Translations under genes and position numbers: made by a program
Notes under the pieces: model-generated
Database searches by the model: none
Seen by the model: only the letters and a program-made list of their open reading frames with translations
What the model was told of the DNA's origin: nothing
DNA from: Flavobacteriales bacterium
Lineage (GTDB): Bacteria; Bacteroidota; Bacteroidia; Flavobacteriales_F; PHOS-HE28
DNA length: 64,000 nt
NCBI GenBank assembly: GCA_016788205.1
Contig: JAEUTA010000027.1
Span: 62,001-126,000, forward strand
Direction of reading: 5' to 3'
Part shown: positions 16,900 through 25,559 of the stretch, one piece after another
Position numbering within the stretch: position 1 is the first letter of the stretch
Layout: every line of letters starts with the position of its first letter

Positions 16900-19800
16900 A
16901 GCGCGAGCCTACACTGGACGTCATCATCCCCTGTTTCAACGATGGGGTGTACCTCGAGGAGGCCGTCGCAAGCGTAGATACCCGTGTCGCGGGGATCATC
17001 GTGGTGAACGATGGCTCTACGGATGTCCGGACATTGAACGTGCTCTCATCCTTGCGCGAACGTGGGTTGCGTGTATTGGATACACCGAACCAGGGCCTTG
17101 GAGCAGCCCGTAATTCCGGCTGGCGGGCATCGATAGCGACACATGTGCTCTTTCTGGATGCCGACAATCGCCTCGAACCGGACTTCGCGCGGAAAGCGGT
17201 CGATGCACTCCTACAGGACGGACAAGTGGCCGTGGTCTATGGGGATCGAGCGGAGTTCGGATTGCGTGAAGGCGTAGTGCGACAACCACCGCCGGATCTG
17301 TTGGATGAACTTGTGGGGAACCGTATCGATGCATGTGCGGTGGTGCGCCGAACCGTGTTGGAGGAGGTTGGGGGCTACGATGAAGCCATGCGGGATGGTT
17401 ACGAGGACTGGGAATTGTGGCTACGGTTGATGATCGCCGGGCATCGGTTCCTGCACATACCGGAGGTGTCCTTCCACTATCGCGTGCGCGAAGGGTCGTT
17501 GGTGAGCCGTGCGGTCGATGAACGCGTGCGGGAACGCATCGTGCGCCACATCGTCGCTCGGCACCGCGAGACCTATGCCGAGCACTGGCCGGATGTGATC
17601 GCCGAACTGCACCGGATCCAAGCGAATGATCTGGTGCGCGTGGAACAGGAACAACGGGCACTGGCCGAGACCACACGCCTGCTCCATGTCGCCGATACGG
17701 ATTTGAAAGCGGCCGAGGCCGAGCTACTGGAGCGCGAAGCACAGCGCACCGCATTGCTGCGCGCCCACGAAGCGGAACGCAATGAACAGCAGCGAGGGTT
17801 GCGTGAGATGCATCAACGTTGGACGAAGGCGTTGGATGATCTGGACTTCAGCCACAGGGAGGTCGAGGCGGCTCGTAAGCGCGTAGTTGAGCTGGACAAG
17901 GAGAAACGAACGCTCTCCGCGGAAGCGCACAGGCTCGTTGGCGAAGCGGATAAGCTGATGCAGGCCCTGAACGTTCACCGTGAGCACGCCCGCGGGCTAC
18001 AGGCGCTGATCGGTCAGTACGAGGAGCGTATCGAAGCCATTGAAAGCAGCAAACTGTGGCGCCTGCGAAAGGGCTACAACAAGATGCGAGCCTTGCTTCG
18101 GACATCAAGCGGGTCCTCGCGTGCCGGTTTCCGCTGGGTCAAACGCATCATGTTCCTCGTGTCGCAGAAAGGACGACGGATCGTGCGGAAGTTCCTGGCC
18201 AAAGTGTTCAGGGCACTATACCTGATGGCCGAAGAGCAGCCCGTGCGCATCCTCGTGGGCGATGAGCAGCTGCAAGACGCCATGGTCCATCATGATGATC
18301 CGTACCATCAATGGATGATGCGTCACTTCCCAAGGGCTTCCGACATCGCCGACCAGCGTGAGCGGATCGCTTTGTTCAAGCACCGTCCCCTGGTGAGCGT
18401 GGTGATGCCGGTCTATGCACCGCCTATCCATCTCCTGGATGCGGCCATCCGATCCGTGGTGGACCAGTCCTACGGTAACTGGGAGCTCTGTATCGCCGAC
18501 GACCTATCGCCCGGGAGGGAGGTGCGCGAATGCCTGGAACGGTGGATGAAACTCGATGAACGTATCAAGGTGGTCTTCCGCAAGGAGAATGGGCACATCA
18601 GCAAGGCCAGTAACAGTGCCTTGGAACTCGTCTCCGGTGATCTGGTCGCCTTCATGGATCATGATGACCTGCTTTCACCTGATGCGTTATACCATGTCGT
18701 CACGCGCATCAACTTGAAACCGGAAGCGGACATTCTGTATACCGATGAGGATAAGATAGACGAGCAAGGCAAGCACGCTGACGCGCACTTCAAGCCACAG
18801 TGGTGCCCGGACCACCTGCTTTCGCGTAACTACTTCGGCCATCTGGTGGTCATGCGGACCACGCTCGTGCACGCGGTCGGTGGTTTCCGCGAAGGTTTCG
18901 AGGGTAGTCAGGACTATGACCTGATGCTGCGGGCCGTGGAGCGGACCGACCGGATCGAGCACATTCCTCGGGTTCTTTACCATTGGCGGATCCATGCGGC
19001 GAGCGCGGCGTTGAGCGAGGATGTGAAGCCGTATGCCTACGTGGCGGCGCGCACAGCGCTGACCGAGGCCTTGGAACGCCGCCATGAACCTGCAAACGTG
19101 GATTTCCTACACGGTCATCGTGGCTATCGCATCGCCTTCAAAGCACCGCTGCGTGGCAAAGTGAGCGTGGTGATCCCGACCAAGGACAAGACGGAAGTAC
19201 TGGCCACGTGCGTGCATTCCATCTTCAACAAGACCGACCATCCGGACTTTGAGGTGATCGTGGTGAGCAACAACAGCAAAGAGCCGGCTTTCTTCGCCTT
19301 CATGAAGGAGATGGAGCGCTTGCAACCCGAACGGTTCCGATGGTACGAGAACAACGAGCCGTTCAACTTCAGCGCGCTCATGAACTTCGGTGCGGGGAAG
19401 GCGACAGGCGCACACATCCTGTTCCTCAACAACGACACCGAGGTCATTCACGGAGACTGGATGCGGATCATGCACGGTTGGTCACAGCGCCCGAGCATCG
19501 GAGCGGTCGGTGTTAAGCTGCTCTATCACAACGACACCATTCAGCATGCGGGCGTCGTCATCGGTCTGGGCGGCGTTGCGGGCCATACGTTCGTGGGCTA
19601 CCACAAGGATGGTCCGGGATACTTCAACTATGTGAACACCGTGAACAACAACAGCGCTGTGACCGCGGCATGTATGATGGTGGAGCGGACCAAGTTGGAG
19701 CGTATCGGTGGATGGGAGGAACTGTTCACCGTGGAATACAACGATGTGGACCTCTGTCTGCGTTTGCGCGAAGCGGGATTCAATAACGTTTACGTACCCG

Positions 19801-19985
19801 ATGTCACCTTGTACCATTTCGAATCCCTCACGCGCGGGCATCCGCACATGACCAAGGAAAGCTACGAGCGACACCTTCGCGAGGTGGGACTATTCAAGGA
19901 GCGCTGGGCCGGATACATCGAGGACGATCCGTGCTACAACCCCAATTTGTCAAGGGGAGTGCACGATTGGCAGCTTGCGACCTAG
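16896..19985 (+). CDS. Three-domain GT2 glycosyltransferase with internal coiled coil
   Basis: 1029 residues. GT2 domain 1 (about 7-225) starts with LDVIIPCFNDG and has DAD at 88-90. A long coiled coil with many Glu/Arg/Leu heptads spans about 235-385, then a basic linker (385-445). GT2 domain 2 (about 497-700) has VSVVMPVYAPP and DHD at 588-590. GT2 domain 3 (about 755-1005) has VSVVIPTKDK, an NND triplet at 845-847 in place of DxD, and a conserved EYNDVDLCLRLREAG segment. Such fused GT2 proteins extend O-antigen or capsule chains; the coil may set chain length, as in WbdA/WbdD-type systems (analogy only). It overlaps the ABC ATPase by 4 bases and converges on the AlgX-like gene with overlapping stops. 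Confidence 0.9.
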   Translation: MKREPTLDVIIPCFNDGVYLEEAVASVDTRVAGIIVVNDGSTDVRTLNVLSSLRERGLRVLDTPNQGLGAARNSGWRASIATHVLFLDADNRLEPDFARKAVDALLQDGQVAVVYGDRAEFGLREGVVRQPPPDLLDELVGNRIDACAVVRRTVLEEVGGYDEAMRDGYEDWELWLRLMIAGHRFLHIPEVSFHYRVREGSLVSRAVDERVRERIVRHIVARHRETYAEHWPDVIAELHRIQANDLVRVEQEQRALAETTRLLHVADTDLKAAEAELLEREAQRTALLRAHEAERNEQQRGLREMHQRWTKALDDLDFSHREVEAARKRVVELDKEKRTLSAEAHRLVGEADKLMQALNVHREHARGLQALIGQYEERIEAIESSKLWRLRKGYNKMRALLRTSSGSSRAGFRWVKRIMFLVSQKGRRIVRKFLAKVFRALYLMAEEQPVRILVGDEQLQDAMVHHDDPYHQWMMRHFPRASDIADQRERIALFKHRPLVSVVMPVYAPPIHLLDAAIRSVVDQSYGNWELCIADDLSPGREVRECLERWMKLDERIKVVFRKENGHISKASNSALELVSGDLVAFMDHDDLLSPDALYHVVTRINLKPEADILYTDEDKIDEQGKHADAHFKPQWCPDHLLSRNYFGHLVVMRTTLVHAVGGFREGFEGSQDYDLMLRAVERTDRIEHIPRVLYHWRIHAASAALSEDVKPYAYVAARTALTEALERRHEPANVDFLHGHRGYRIAFKAPLRGKVSVVIPTKDKTEVLATCVHSIFNKTDHPDFEVIVVSNNSKEPAFFAFMKEMERLQPERFRWYENNEPFNFSALMNFGAGKATGAHILFLNNDTEVIHGDWMRIMHGWSQRPSIGAVGVKLLYHNDTIQHAGVVIGLGGVAGHTFVGYHKDGPGYFNYVNTVNNNSAVTAACMMVERTKLERIGGWEELFTVEYNDVDLCLRLREAGFNNVYVPDVTLYHFESLTRGHPHMTKESYERHLREVGLFKERWAGYIEDDPCYNPNLSRGVHDWQLAT

Positions 19986-22369
19986 GGTGCTGTCGGCAGC
20001 GGAGGTAGAGGGAGGTCATCTTGCAGCAGGTCGGACAGGTAGAATTCCATCACCTCGTGAACGACGATGTCCGGTCTTTCTTCGGCCACTATCTGGGGGA
20101 TGAACACGGGCGTCCATACGTAAGCGCTCCGGCTGAAATGCTCGCTCAATGAGGGGATCATGTACACGCCGAAAGAATCCCTGAACATGAGGAGACGCGG
20201 GGCTTTGCTGCCCTGTACTTCCTTTACCACCGGTGGGTATTTCAGGAAGCCGCTACTTGCGTACGAACCAGGCTGCGCTTCCTCCGCACGAAGGGAATCG
20301 TGCGGCACGAGCAAGGGGGTCACACGCGTGTACACATCGTTCAACCCGATCAAGGTGCTCAAGTCGCCCTGGTCGTTGGTGTCAACATGCATGTCGTAGC
20401 GCTGGAAGGGCACGGGTGGAGACACATCGGGTGTTCGTTCCCGGATGGCGTTGATCAGCGCCGCGTACCCATACCAGGCCCCGACCGGGTTCCAATGCGT
20501 ATCGGTCGTGTAGTAGACATCGCCGAACGCGCGTGCATCCTTCAGTTCCCTGCGCACGTCCACCATAGGGACCTGCGTGCGTTCGGTGAGCAGGCTGATG
20601 AACTGATCGAGGCAGGAAGGCTCGTTCAAGCGCTGGATGCGCGAAGGCAGTTTATCAGGATAGATCGCGGATTTCTCGGGCGGGATCATGAGCACGTACT
20701 CGATCCCTTGAGCGGCCAACCAGCGCCGCCGAACTTCCAGACGATCCGTTATGGCGATGAGTTGTGCTTCGGTCAGTGTGCAAATACCTTCATAGCGAGG
20801 TATGGCATCCTCGCGCATGTAGAACATCCAGCCGTCCTTTCCGAAGATGTTCCTTTCCGGGAGCGGAGATGTGTTGAGCGCCTTAGAGATGAAGAATGAG
20901 TTCCATCGGAAGAAGAGCTTTCGCAATCCGAAATTCTCCTCGTAGTAGGTCGTGAACTCCGTGGGATAGGCAAGGGTGCGTTCCAATTCATAGACAGGTC
21001 GTTCGGCCAGTGCACGTTTTTCGGTGTTCTTCAGAACGGGCTCGGTTCCAGTGGTCGCCGTAAGGAGAGGAGCCACCACGATGGAGACGAAAGCGATGAT
21101 CAGAACCTTGTCTCGCGCAGGCATGTCCGGTCGTTCGATCCAGGAACTGAAGGCGCGAGCGCTTCCAAGCAGGAAGAACACGGCGAGAATGAAGGCGATG
21201 AGCGTAGGCAGGGGGCCATTACCGGAGCGATGGCGCATCGCGGCGAAGACGGGGGAGAGGTCCTCATCCACGGTGAAGAAGGGGTCGTTGCCACGGGTTA
21301 TGATCCGCAGGCGGCCGTTGATCGTATCCATGGAAGCGACATGGTCGTTCGGCACGAACCGATGGAGAAGGGAGTCCGCGTCCCATGTTAGATGTTCGCT
21401 GCCTACGCACAGAAGTAGACTGTCCAACCAGAGCGTGTCCTGGAACATTCCCGGGTCGAATCGGAGGTAACGTGGATCCGTGCGGGGTGGGAGTGCGAAG
21501 CTTGCCAATTGCGGGTAGGTGTTCCCGGCTATCGGGAATTGGACCAGCGCATCGCGCGTGAATCCGTTCGCTTTTTCGGCATGGAACACCTGCACATCGT
21601 CGTTCTCCGGAAAGCTGCCTGCGATGGCTACAGAAGAGGTATGTTCCTCGAAACGGATATGATCCAGCAAGGATCGTGCGAAGTAGAAGATGGCCAACGC
21701 GGCGAGGAGGCTCATCAGTGCCCCGAACATGGGGACGCGCCTCGGTCTCCACCGTAAGTCCGGTATGCGGATACGCAGGATACTACGCACGAGCAGGCCG
21801 GACACGAGCGCGATGAACACGGCCCACAAGAAGGGCATCATCACAGGTCGTAAAGGGTCGAGCGCCTCGCGTAGGAGTGGTGCAAGATCCGTACTGGATG
21901 CAAGGAAAGGGTCCGTGCCAGTGCACCTTAGGACGAGACTGCTTTCATGCGGTATCGTACGCAGGCTATCCAGATCGTGGAGTATGGTGAAGTGGGTCGC
22001 AACATCCTGTGCGTTCCATTGTATGCTGCGGAACGGTCCATCGAGGCGCAGGTGATGAAGAAGAATACTCGTTCGATGATCCCCGGGATCGAGCCGCAGC
22101 CCATGGATGCGCGGAAGAGCGGGCAATTCGAAACGCACTTCCTGCGCTGCAAGACCGGGGTGTACAGTAGCGGTGGCAACGCACGGTGGTGCGAAGCCCT
22201 GTCCCACGGTGTCGTAGAAGAGCTGGTACTGACCGCTCATGGACGTGGTGACCGAGAGCGTCACGCGCACACCTTCACGACCCTCTGCCGGCATACGGGT
22301 CCATTGCCACGCTAGACCGAAACAGAACAGACCTGCGATCCAAGGGACAACGCGCTTCACGCTGTTCAT
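19982..22369 (-). CDS. AlgX/AlgJ-like SGNH acetyltransferase-type protein with duplicated membrane-anchored N-half
   Basis: 795 residues from the ATG at 22369, which abuts the MBOAT stop; the longer frame to 22591 overlaps the MBOAT gene and is not used. Membrane segments lie near 8-24, 180-197, 213-232, 388-404 and 421-438. Between them are two related beta-rich outer segments (about 35-160 and 245-370), each containing a GTDPF or GNDPF turn. The C-terminal half is AlgX/AlgJ-like: GKDGWMFYMRED near 511, the Asp623-x-His625 pair (TTDTHWNPVGAW) and Ser732 (FRDSFGVYM) make the SGNH triad. It would place acetyl groups on a polysaccharide in the periplasm, fed by the AlgI-like protein encoded just upstream. 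The substrate is presumably the glycan made by this cluster. Confidence 0.85.
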   Translation of the reverse strand: MNSVKRVVPWIAGLFCFGLAWQWTRMPAEGREGVRVTLSVTTSMSGQYQLFYDTVGQGFAPPCVATATVHPGLAAQEVRFELPALPRIHGLRLDPGDHRTSILLHHLRLDGPFRSIQWNAQDVATHFTILHDLDSLRTIPHESSLVLRCTGTDPFLASSTDLAPLLREALDPLRPVMMPFLWAVFIALVSGLLVRSILRIRIPDLRWRPRRVPMFGALMSLLAALAIFYFARSLLDHIRFEEHTSSVAIAGSFPENDDVQVFHAEKANGFTRDALVQFPIAGNTYPQLASFALPPRTDPRYLRFDPGMFQDTLWLDSLLLCVGSEHLTWDADSLLHRFVPNDHVASMDTINGRLRIITRGNDPFFTVDEDLSPVFAAMRHRSGNGPLPTLIAFILAVFFLLGSARAFSSWIERPDMPARDKVLIIAFVSIVVAPLLTATTGTEPVLKNTEKRALAERPVYELERTLAYPTEFTTYYEENFGLRKLFFRWNSFFISKALNTSPLPERNIFGKDGWMFYMREDAIPRYEGICTLTEAQLIAITDRLEVRRRWLAAQGIEYVLMIPPEKSAIYPDKLPSRIQRLNEPSCLDQFISLLTERTQVPMVDVRRELKDARAFGDVYYTTDTHWNPVGAWYGYAALINAIRERTPDVSPPVPFQRYDMHVDTNDQGDLSTLIGLNDVYTRVTPLLVPHDSLRAEEAQPGSYASSGFLKYPPVVKEVQGSKAPRLLMFRDSFGVYMIPSLSEHFSRSAYVWTPVFIPQIVAEERPDIVVHEVMEFYLSDLLQDDLPLPPLPTAP

Positions 22370-22371
22370 GG

Positions 22372-23823
22372 TCAGAAGCGGAAGTAGATGAAGGGGTCGT
22401 ACGTGCTGCTCGCCATGTGCATCACACAGAGCAACAGGATGCCGATGTGTGCAGAGACATCGGCGAGGCCGTATGCACCGCTTGCGAATGAACGGGTGCG
22501 GACATTCCAGCTGTTGGCTTTGGCCCGGAGCCAGGTGAGCGCCGTTCGCAACAAGGGTGTGCTCGCAAAGGCGCCGATGACAAGCGCACACAGCACATCA
22601 TTGCTCAGGTATACCGAGGCGTACAAGTGCCCGATGTAGCTGCTTTGTCCGAACAAACTGCGGGTGAAATTCCATGCGAGTTCGAGCGTGTCGGTATGGA
22701 ACAATGCCCAGGACAGATTCCAGATGAACAAGGTGTAGACAACACCGAACAAATAAGGTAGGCGCCTCAGTACTTTTTCCAGGCCGAGTCGTTCCAGAAC
22801 AAGGAATAAGCCATGGAAAACACCCCATAAGATGAAGTTCCAACTCGCCCCATGCCAGAGACCGGTAAGTAGGAAGACGATCAACAAATTGCGGTAGGTG
22901 CTGACTGTATTCCCTCGGCTACCGCCAAGTGGGATGTACACATAGTCACGGAACCATGTTGTGAGGCTTATATGCCAGCGCTGCCAGAGTTCTCTCACAC
23001 TCCTGGCGATGTACGGGAAGTTGAAGTTCTCTAAAAAGTGGAAACCGAACATGCGGCCCATTCCGATGGCCATGTCGCTGTAGCCGGAGAAATCGAAGTA
23101 GATCTGAATTGAGTATGCAATCACGCCGAGCCACGCTAGGCTGGCGGGCATGGATGCATCGGGTACGGCGAAAGCGGCATCAGCGACACGCGCGCAGCTA
23201 TCCGCGATCAAGAGCTTCTTTCCCAAACCGATGATGAAGCGACGGATTCCGGCGGCGAAAGCGCTGGGATCCATGGTGCGTCGATCGATCTCTGCCGCTA
23301 CGTCCTGGTAACGGACGATGGGACCCGCTATGAGTTGGGGGAAAAGTGCGATGTAGAGCGCGATGTGCCCTGGCTTGCGTTGAGCAGGCACCTCGCGTCG
23401 ATAGACATCGATAACATAACTCAATCCTTGGAATGTGAAGAAGGAAATGCCGATGGGAAGATGCACGGGATCGAATGAGATTAAATCCATACCGAAGCCG
23501 TGGAAGAAGAGATCAAGGTTCTCTCCGATGAAGTTGGCGTACTTGAACCAACCGAGCATGCCCAAGTTCGCAATGACGGCAATGGCCATTACCAACTTCC
23601 TTCGGGCAGTTGTGCGAGCGCCTTCCAGCCAGCGCCCCATCCCATAGTTGAGGAGGATGCTGGCCAACATCACCCATGCATAAAGCACCTCCCCCCATGC
23701 GTAGAAAAATAGGCTTGCTATGGTCAGCACCGTGTTCCTCGCTTTCAACGATCCAACGCAAATGACCAGTAGCAGCACTACTGGCAGGAAAAGGAACAGG
23801 AAGACCGGCGAGGAGAATACCAT
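22372..23823 (-). CDS. MBOAT-family O-acyltransferase (AlgI/PatA-like)
   Basis: 483 residues from the ATG at 23823 (MVFSSPVFLFLFLPVV), the usual start of AlgI-like proteins; the 28 extra residues of the longer frame are rejected. About ten membrane helices; the MBOAT His324 lies in GLWHGASWNFILWG, and RELWQRWHISLTTWFRDYVYIPLGG is the typical cytosolic motif. It transfers acetyl groups from a cytosolic donor across the membrane to a periplasmic SGNH partner. The AlgX-like gene directly follows with no gap worth noting, so they work as a pair for polysaccharide O-acetylation. The first bases face the divergent YwqK-like gene. Confidence 0.92.
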   Translation of the reverse strand: MVFSSPVFLFLFLPVVLLLVICVGSLKARNTVLTIASLFFYAWGEVLYAWVMLASILLNYGMGRWLEGARTTARRKLVMAIAVIANLGMLGWFKYANFIGENLDLFFHGFGMDLISFDPVHLPIGISFFTFQGLSYVIDVYRREVPAQRKPGHIALYIALFPQLIAGPIVRYQDVAAEIDRRTMDPSAFAAGIRRFIIGLGKKLLIADSCARVADAAFAVPDASMPASLAWLGVIAYSIQIYFDFSGYSDMAIGMGRMFGFHFLENFNFPYIARSVRELWQRWHISLTTWFRDYVYIPLGGSRGNTVSTYRNLLIVFLLTGLWHGASWNFILWGVFHGLFLVLERLGLEKVLRRLPYLFGVVYTLFIWNLSWALFHTDTLELAWNFTRSLFGQSSYIGHLYASVYLSNDVLCALVIGAFASTPLLRTALTWLRAKANSWNVRTRSFASGAYGLADVSAHIGILLLCVMHMASSTYDPFIYFRF

Positions 23824-23962
23824 TGTGCGGTGAAGGCGGCTAATGTACCCAGACGCCACGAAGCGCCTTTGACGCCTTGCGAGTGCCATTCGGGATAGAA
23901 CGGTCACCGATCCGGTGTCGGTGCAGTGTTAATTCAATGTAAAGAAGATGTGAAATGGATGC

Positions 23963-23970
23963 TATATTTG
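23963..23970 (+). promoter_or_regulatory. Possible Bacteroidota -7 box (TATATTTG)
   Basis: TATATTTG fits the TAnnTTTG -7 element of the Bacteroidota housekeeping sigma factor and lies 12 bases before the ATG of the YwqK-like gene. No clear TTG-type -33 box sits at the usual distance upstream, so this is tentative. Confidence 0.35.
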
Positions 23971-23982
23971 AGCATTCAGTTC

Positions 23983-24393
23983 ATGCGCGGCCTAAGCATC
24001 ACCTTTCTTTTCGCACTGGTCATCGGTGTCAGTGTGTGTGACCTTGCTGCACAAGAGTTGATCAGCCAGGAACACTGGCCGGATGGCACTTTGCGAGCGA
24101 CGCGCTACACTGAGGGCGGAAGGATACATTTCATCACGTACCATGAGAATGGTCGGGTAAAAGAGCTGGGCAGCTTCTTGCATGGCCGTCGAGATGGCGT
24201 GTGGAAGCAGTACAACGATACCGGTGTGTTGCTGGCCCGTGCCGGTTTTCGCAACGGCGAACGTCAAGGTGTGTGGGAGTTCCGCAACGACGCGGATTCA
24301 CCCATGGGCAGGCTCACTTATGCCGCAGGAAGATTGTCGCGCGGTGAGCAGCAGGATGCGGATGGGGCCTTGGTGGCGCATCGCACGTATTGA
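23983..24393 (+). CDS. Secreted MORN/YwqK-like repeat protein
   Basis: 136 residues from the ATG at 23983; an earlier in-frame start would place 19 extra residues before an obvious signal peptide (MRGLSITFLFALVIGVSVCD...AAQ). After the signal come about four short repeats of the MORN_2/YwqK kind: GTLRATRYTEGGRI, NGRVKELGSFLHGRRDGVW, YNDTGVLLARAGFRNGERQGVW and ADSPMGRLTYAAGRLSRG. These beta-hairpin repeats are common in Bacteroidota; the toxin-antitoxin label often attached to YwqK has little support. It is divergent from the AlgI-like gene and converges on the small membrane gene. Function unknown, export likely. Confidence 0.75.
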   Translation: MRGLSITFLFALVIGVSVCDLAAQELISQEHWPDGTLRATRYTEGGRIHFITYHENGRVKELGSFLHGRRDGVWKQYNDTGVLLARAGFRNGERQGVWEFRNDADSPMGRLTYAAGRLSRGEQQDADGALVAHRTY

Positions 24394-24416
24394 GCGGGCT
24401 TAACGTTCCACGAACT

Positions 24417-24614
24417 TCAGCTATCGAGGAAGTCCTTGAAGCCGGGATAGCGCAGGATCTTGTAGAGCAGTAGAAAGAAGCCAAGCGCCTCTAGTGGAAG
24501 CCCGAACACGAAAAGTGCGCTGGCTCCAGGCCAATGTTGGATCTTGAAAAGCCCTCCCAAGAAACTGAGACACATGCCGAGCGCGAGAAGGATCAAGGCG
24601 TAGCGTGTTCTCAT
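24417..24614 (-). CDS. Small two-helix membrane protein, GldL N-terminus-like
   Basis: 65 residues with two membrane segments (about 6-24 and 34-52). The sequence FLGGLFKIQHWPGASALFV between them resembles the start of GldL, the T9SS motor protein (FKIxHWPGA-type motif), but the long cytoplasmic part of GldL is absent. It overlaps the VOC gene by 4 bases, so it is translated after it. It may be a stand-alone GldL-related family of small membrane proteins; a motor role is not implied. Confidence 0.6.
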   Translation of the reverse strand: MRTRYALILLALGMCLSFLGGLFKIQHWPGASALFVFGLPLEALGFFLLLYKILRYPGFKDFLDS

Positions 24615-25027
24615 GCTGTTCTGAACAGATCACTTCCGTTCTCGAACGCCTTGAATTCGATGGCATGCCCATCAGGATCCTCGATGAACATGCTCACCTG
24701 TTCGCCCACCTGGCCTTTCATCACCGTTTGCGGTTCGATGAAGAAGGTGTAGCCCACTTTCATCAGCTTGTCGCGGAGCTTGGTCCAGTCGTCCATGCTC
24801 AGCACGATACCCCAATGGTCGCTGGGCACGCTGCTTTTGGGGTTGTAGATGCGCGCAGTCTTGTAGGTCACCGGCACTTCCTGTATGGTGAGTTGGTGGC
24901 CGAAGAAGTCGAAGTCCACCCAGGTCTCAGCGCTTCGGCCTTCCTTGCATCCGAGGAACTTGCCGTAGAACGCCTTGATGCGTTTCAGGTCCGTGGTGGC
25001 GAAGGCGAGGTGAAAGGTGCCGTTCAT
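24611..25027 (-). CDS. VOC (glyoxalase/bleomycin-resistance/dioxygenase) superfamily protein
   Basis: 138 residues from the ATG at 25027; the longer frame runs back through a terminator hairpin and is rejected. Two beta-alpha-beta-beta-beta units are visible: FHLAFATTDLKRIKAFYGKFLG with His6, then HWGIVLSMDDWTKLRDKLMKVG, and the closing IEDPDGHAIEFKAFE carrying the metal-binding Glu. These positions match the VOC metal site. The family covers glyoxalases, dioxygenases and isomerases, so the substrate is open. The downstream small membrane gene overlaps by 4 bases. Confidence 0.85.
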   Translation of the reverse strand: MNGTFHLAFATTDLKRIKAFYGKFLGCKEGRSAETWVDFDFFGHQLTIQEVPVTYKTARIYNPKSSVPSDHWGIVLSMDDWTKLRDKLMKVGYTFFIEPQTVMKGQVGEQVSMFIEDPDGHAIEFKAFENGSDLFRTA

Positions 25028-25050
25028 CGGGTTGGTATTGTGGTAAGCCG

Positions 25051-25086
25051 AAAATAAGAACGCCCCCGGAAGTTCCGGAGGCGTTC
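25051..25086 (-). terminator. Rho-independent terminator after the Asp-rich protein gene
   Basis: The inverted repeat at 25058-25086 (GAACGCC...GGCGTTC outer arms, CCGGAA/TTCCGG inner arms) is followed on the minus strand by TTATTTT. It lies 57 bases after the stop of the 25143-25541 gene and ends the minus-strand run from the polyamine genes before the VOC gene. Confidence 0.85.
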
Positions 25087-25142
25087 GTTCATTCAGGTAT
25101 TCAGGGTCACATGTGCAAATGGTCACATGTCCATATGTTCAT

Positions 25143-25541
25143 CTAGTCTTCGTCATCATCCCCACCGTCGTCATCACCGCCTGCGTCGTCCGTGTCATCG
25201 TCGTCGCCACCATCATCATCGGCGTCGTCCGCGTCATCGGTGTCCTCATCATCACCGCCTTCGGCGCCTTCCAACTCGGGCGCATCTTCGCCATCCTCAC
25301 CTGGGGTGGATCCCCCTTCCTCCTGGTCGAGGAACTGCTCGATCTCCTCGCGGCTTTCCGGGTTGATCTTGATCAGGTAGAGCGCATCCGGCGTGCGGAG
25401 CTCGATCACGCGCAGCATATCCCCTTTGGCGGTGGGTATGGCTTTGATGTGCGTGGTGTCGATACCATCGGGATACTGTTCCTGAAGGGTTTCCTTCAGT
25501 TCGTCGGTAAGGGTGTTGAACGAGCGGATCAGGCGTTGCAT
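25143..25541 (-). CDS. Small protein with long Asp/Gly-rich acidic tail
   Basis: 132 residues. Residues 1-75 look folded: LIRSFNTLTDELKETLQEQYPDGID, KGDMLRVIELRTPDALYLIKI, a helix-beta-beta pattern. From about residue 76 the chain becomes almost pure Glu, Asp, Gly and Thr (runs of DDD), a strongly negative, disordered tail of about 55 residues. I do not recognise the family. Similar small Bacteroidota proteins with a DNA-mimic-like or ribosome-binding acidic tail exist, but no function is claimed. It ends the run with the deoxyhypusine synthase-like gene (18 bases upstream) and is followed by a clear terminator. Confidence 0.75.
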   Translation of the reverse strand: MQRLIRSFNTLTDELKETLQEQYPDGIDTTHIKAIPTAKGDMLRVIELRTPDALYLIKINPESREEIEQFLDQEEGGSTPGEDGEDAPELEGAEGGDDEDTDDADDADDDGGDDDDTDDAGGDDDGGDDDED

Positions 25542-25559
25542 TGCTTCAGGGCGTTGCGA

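Noticed and set aside
22370-22591. N-terminal extension of the AlgX-like protein
   Set aside because: It overlaps the MBOAT gene entirely and precedes a normal membrane-anchor start at 22369.
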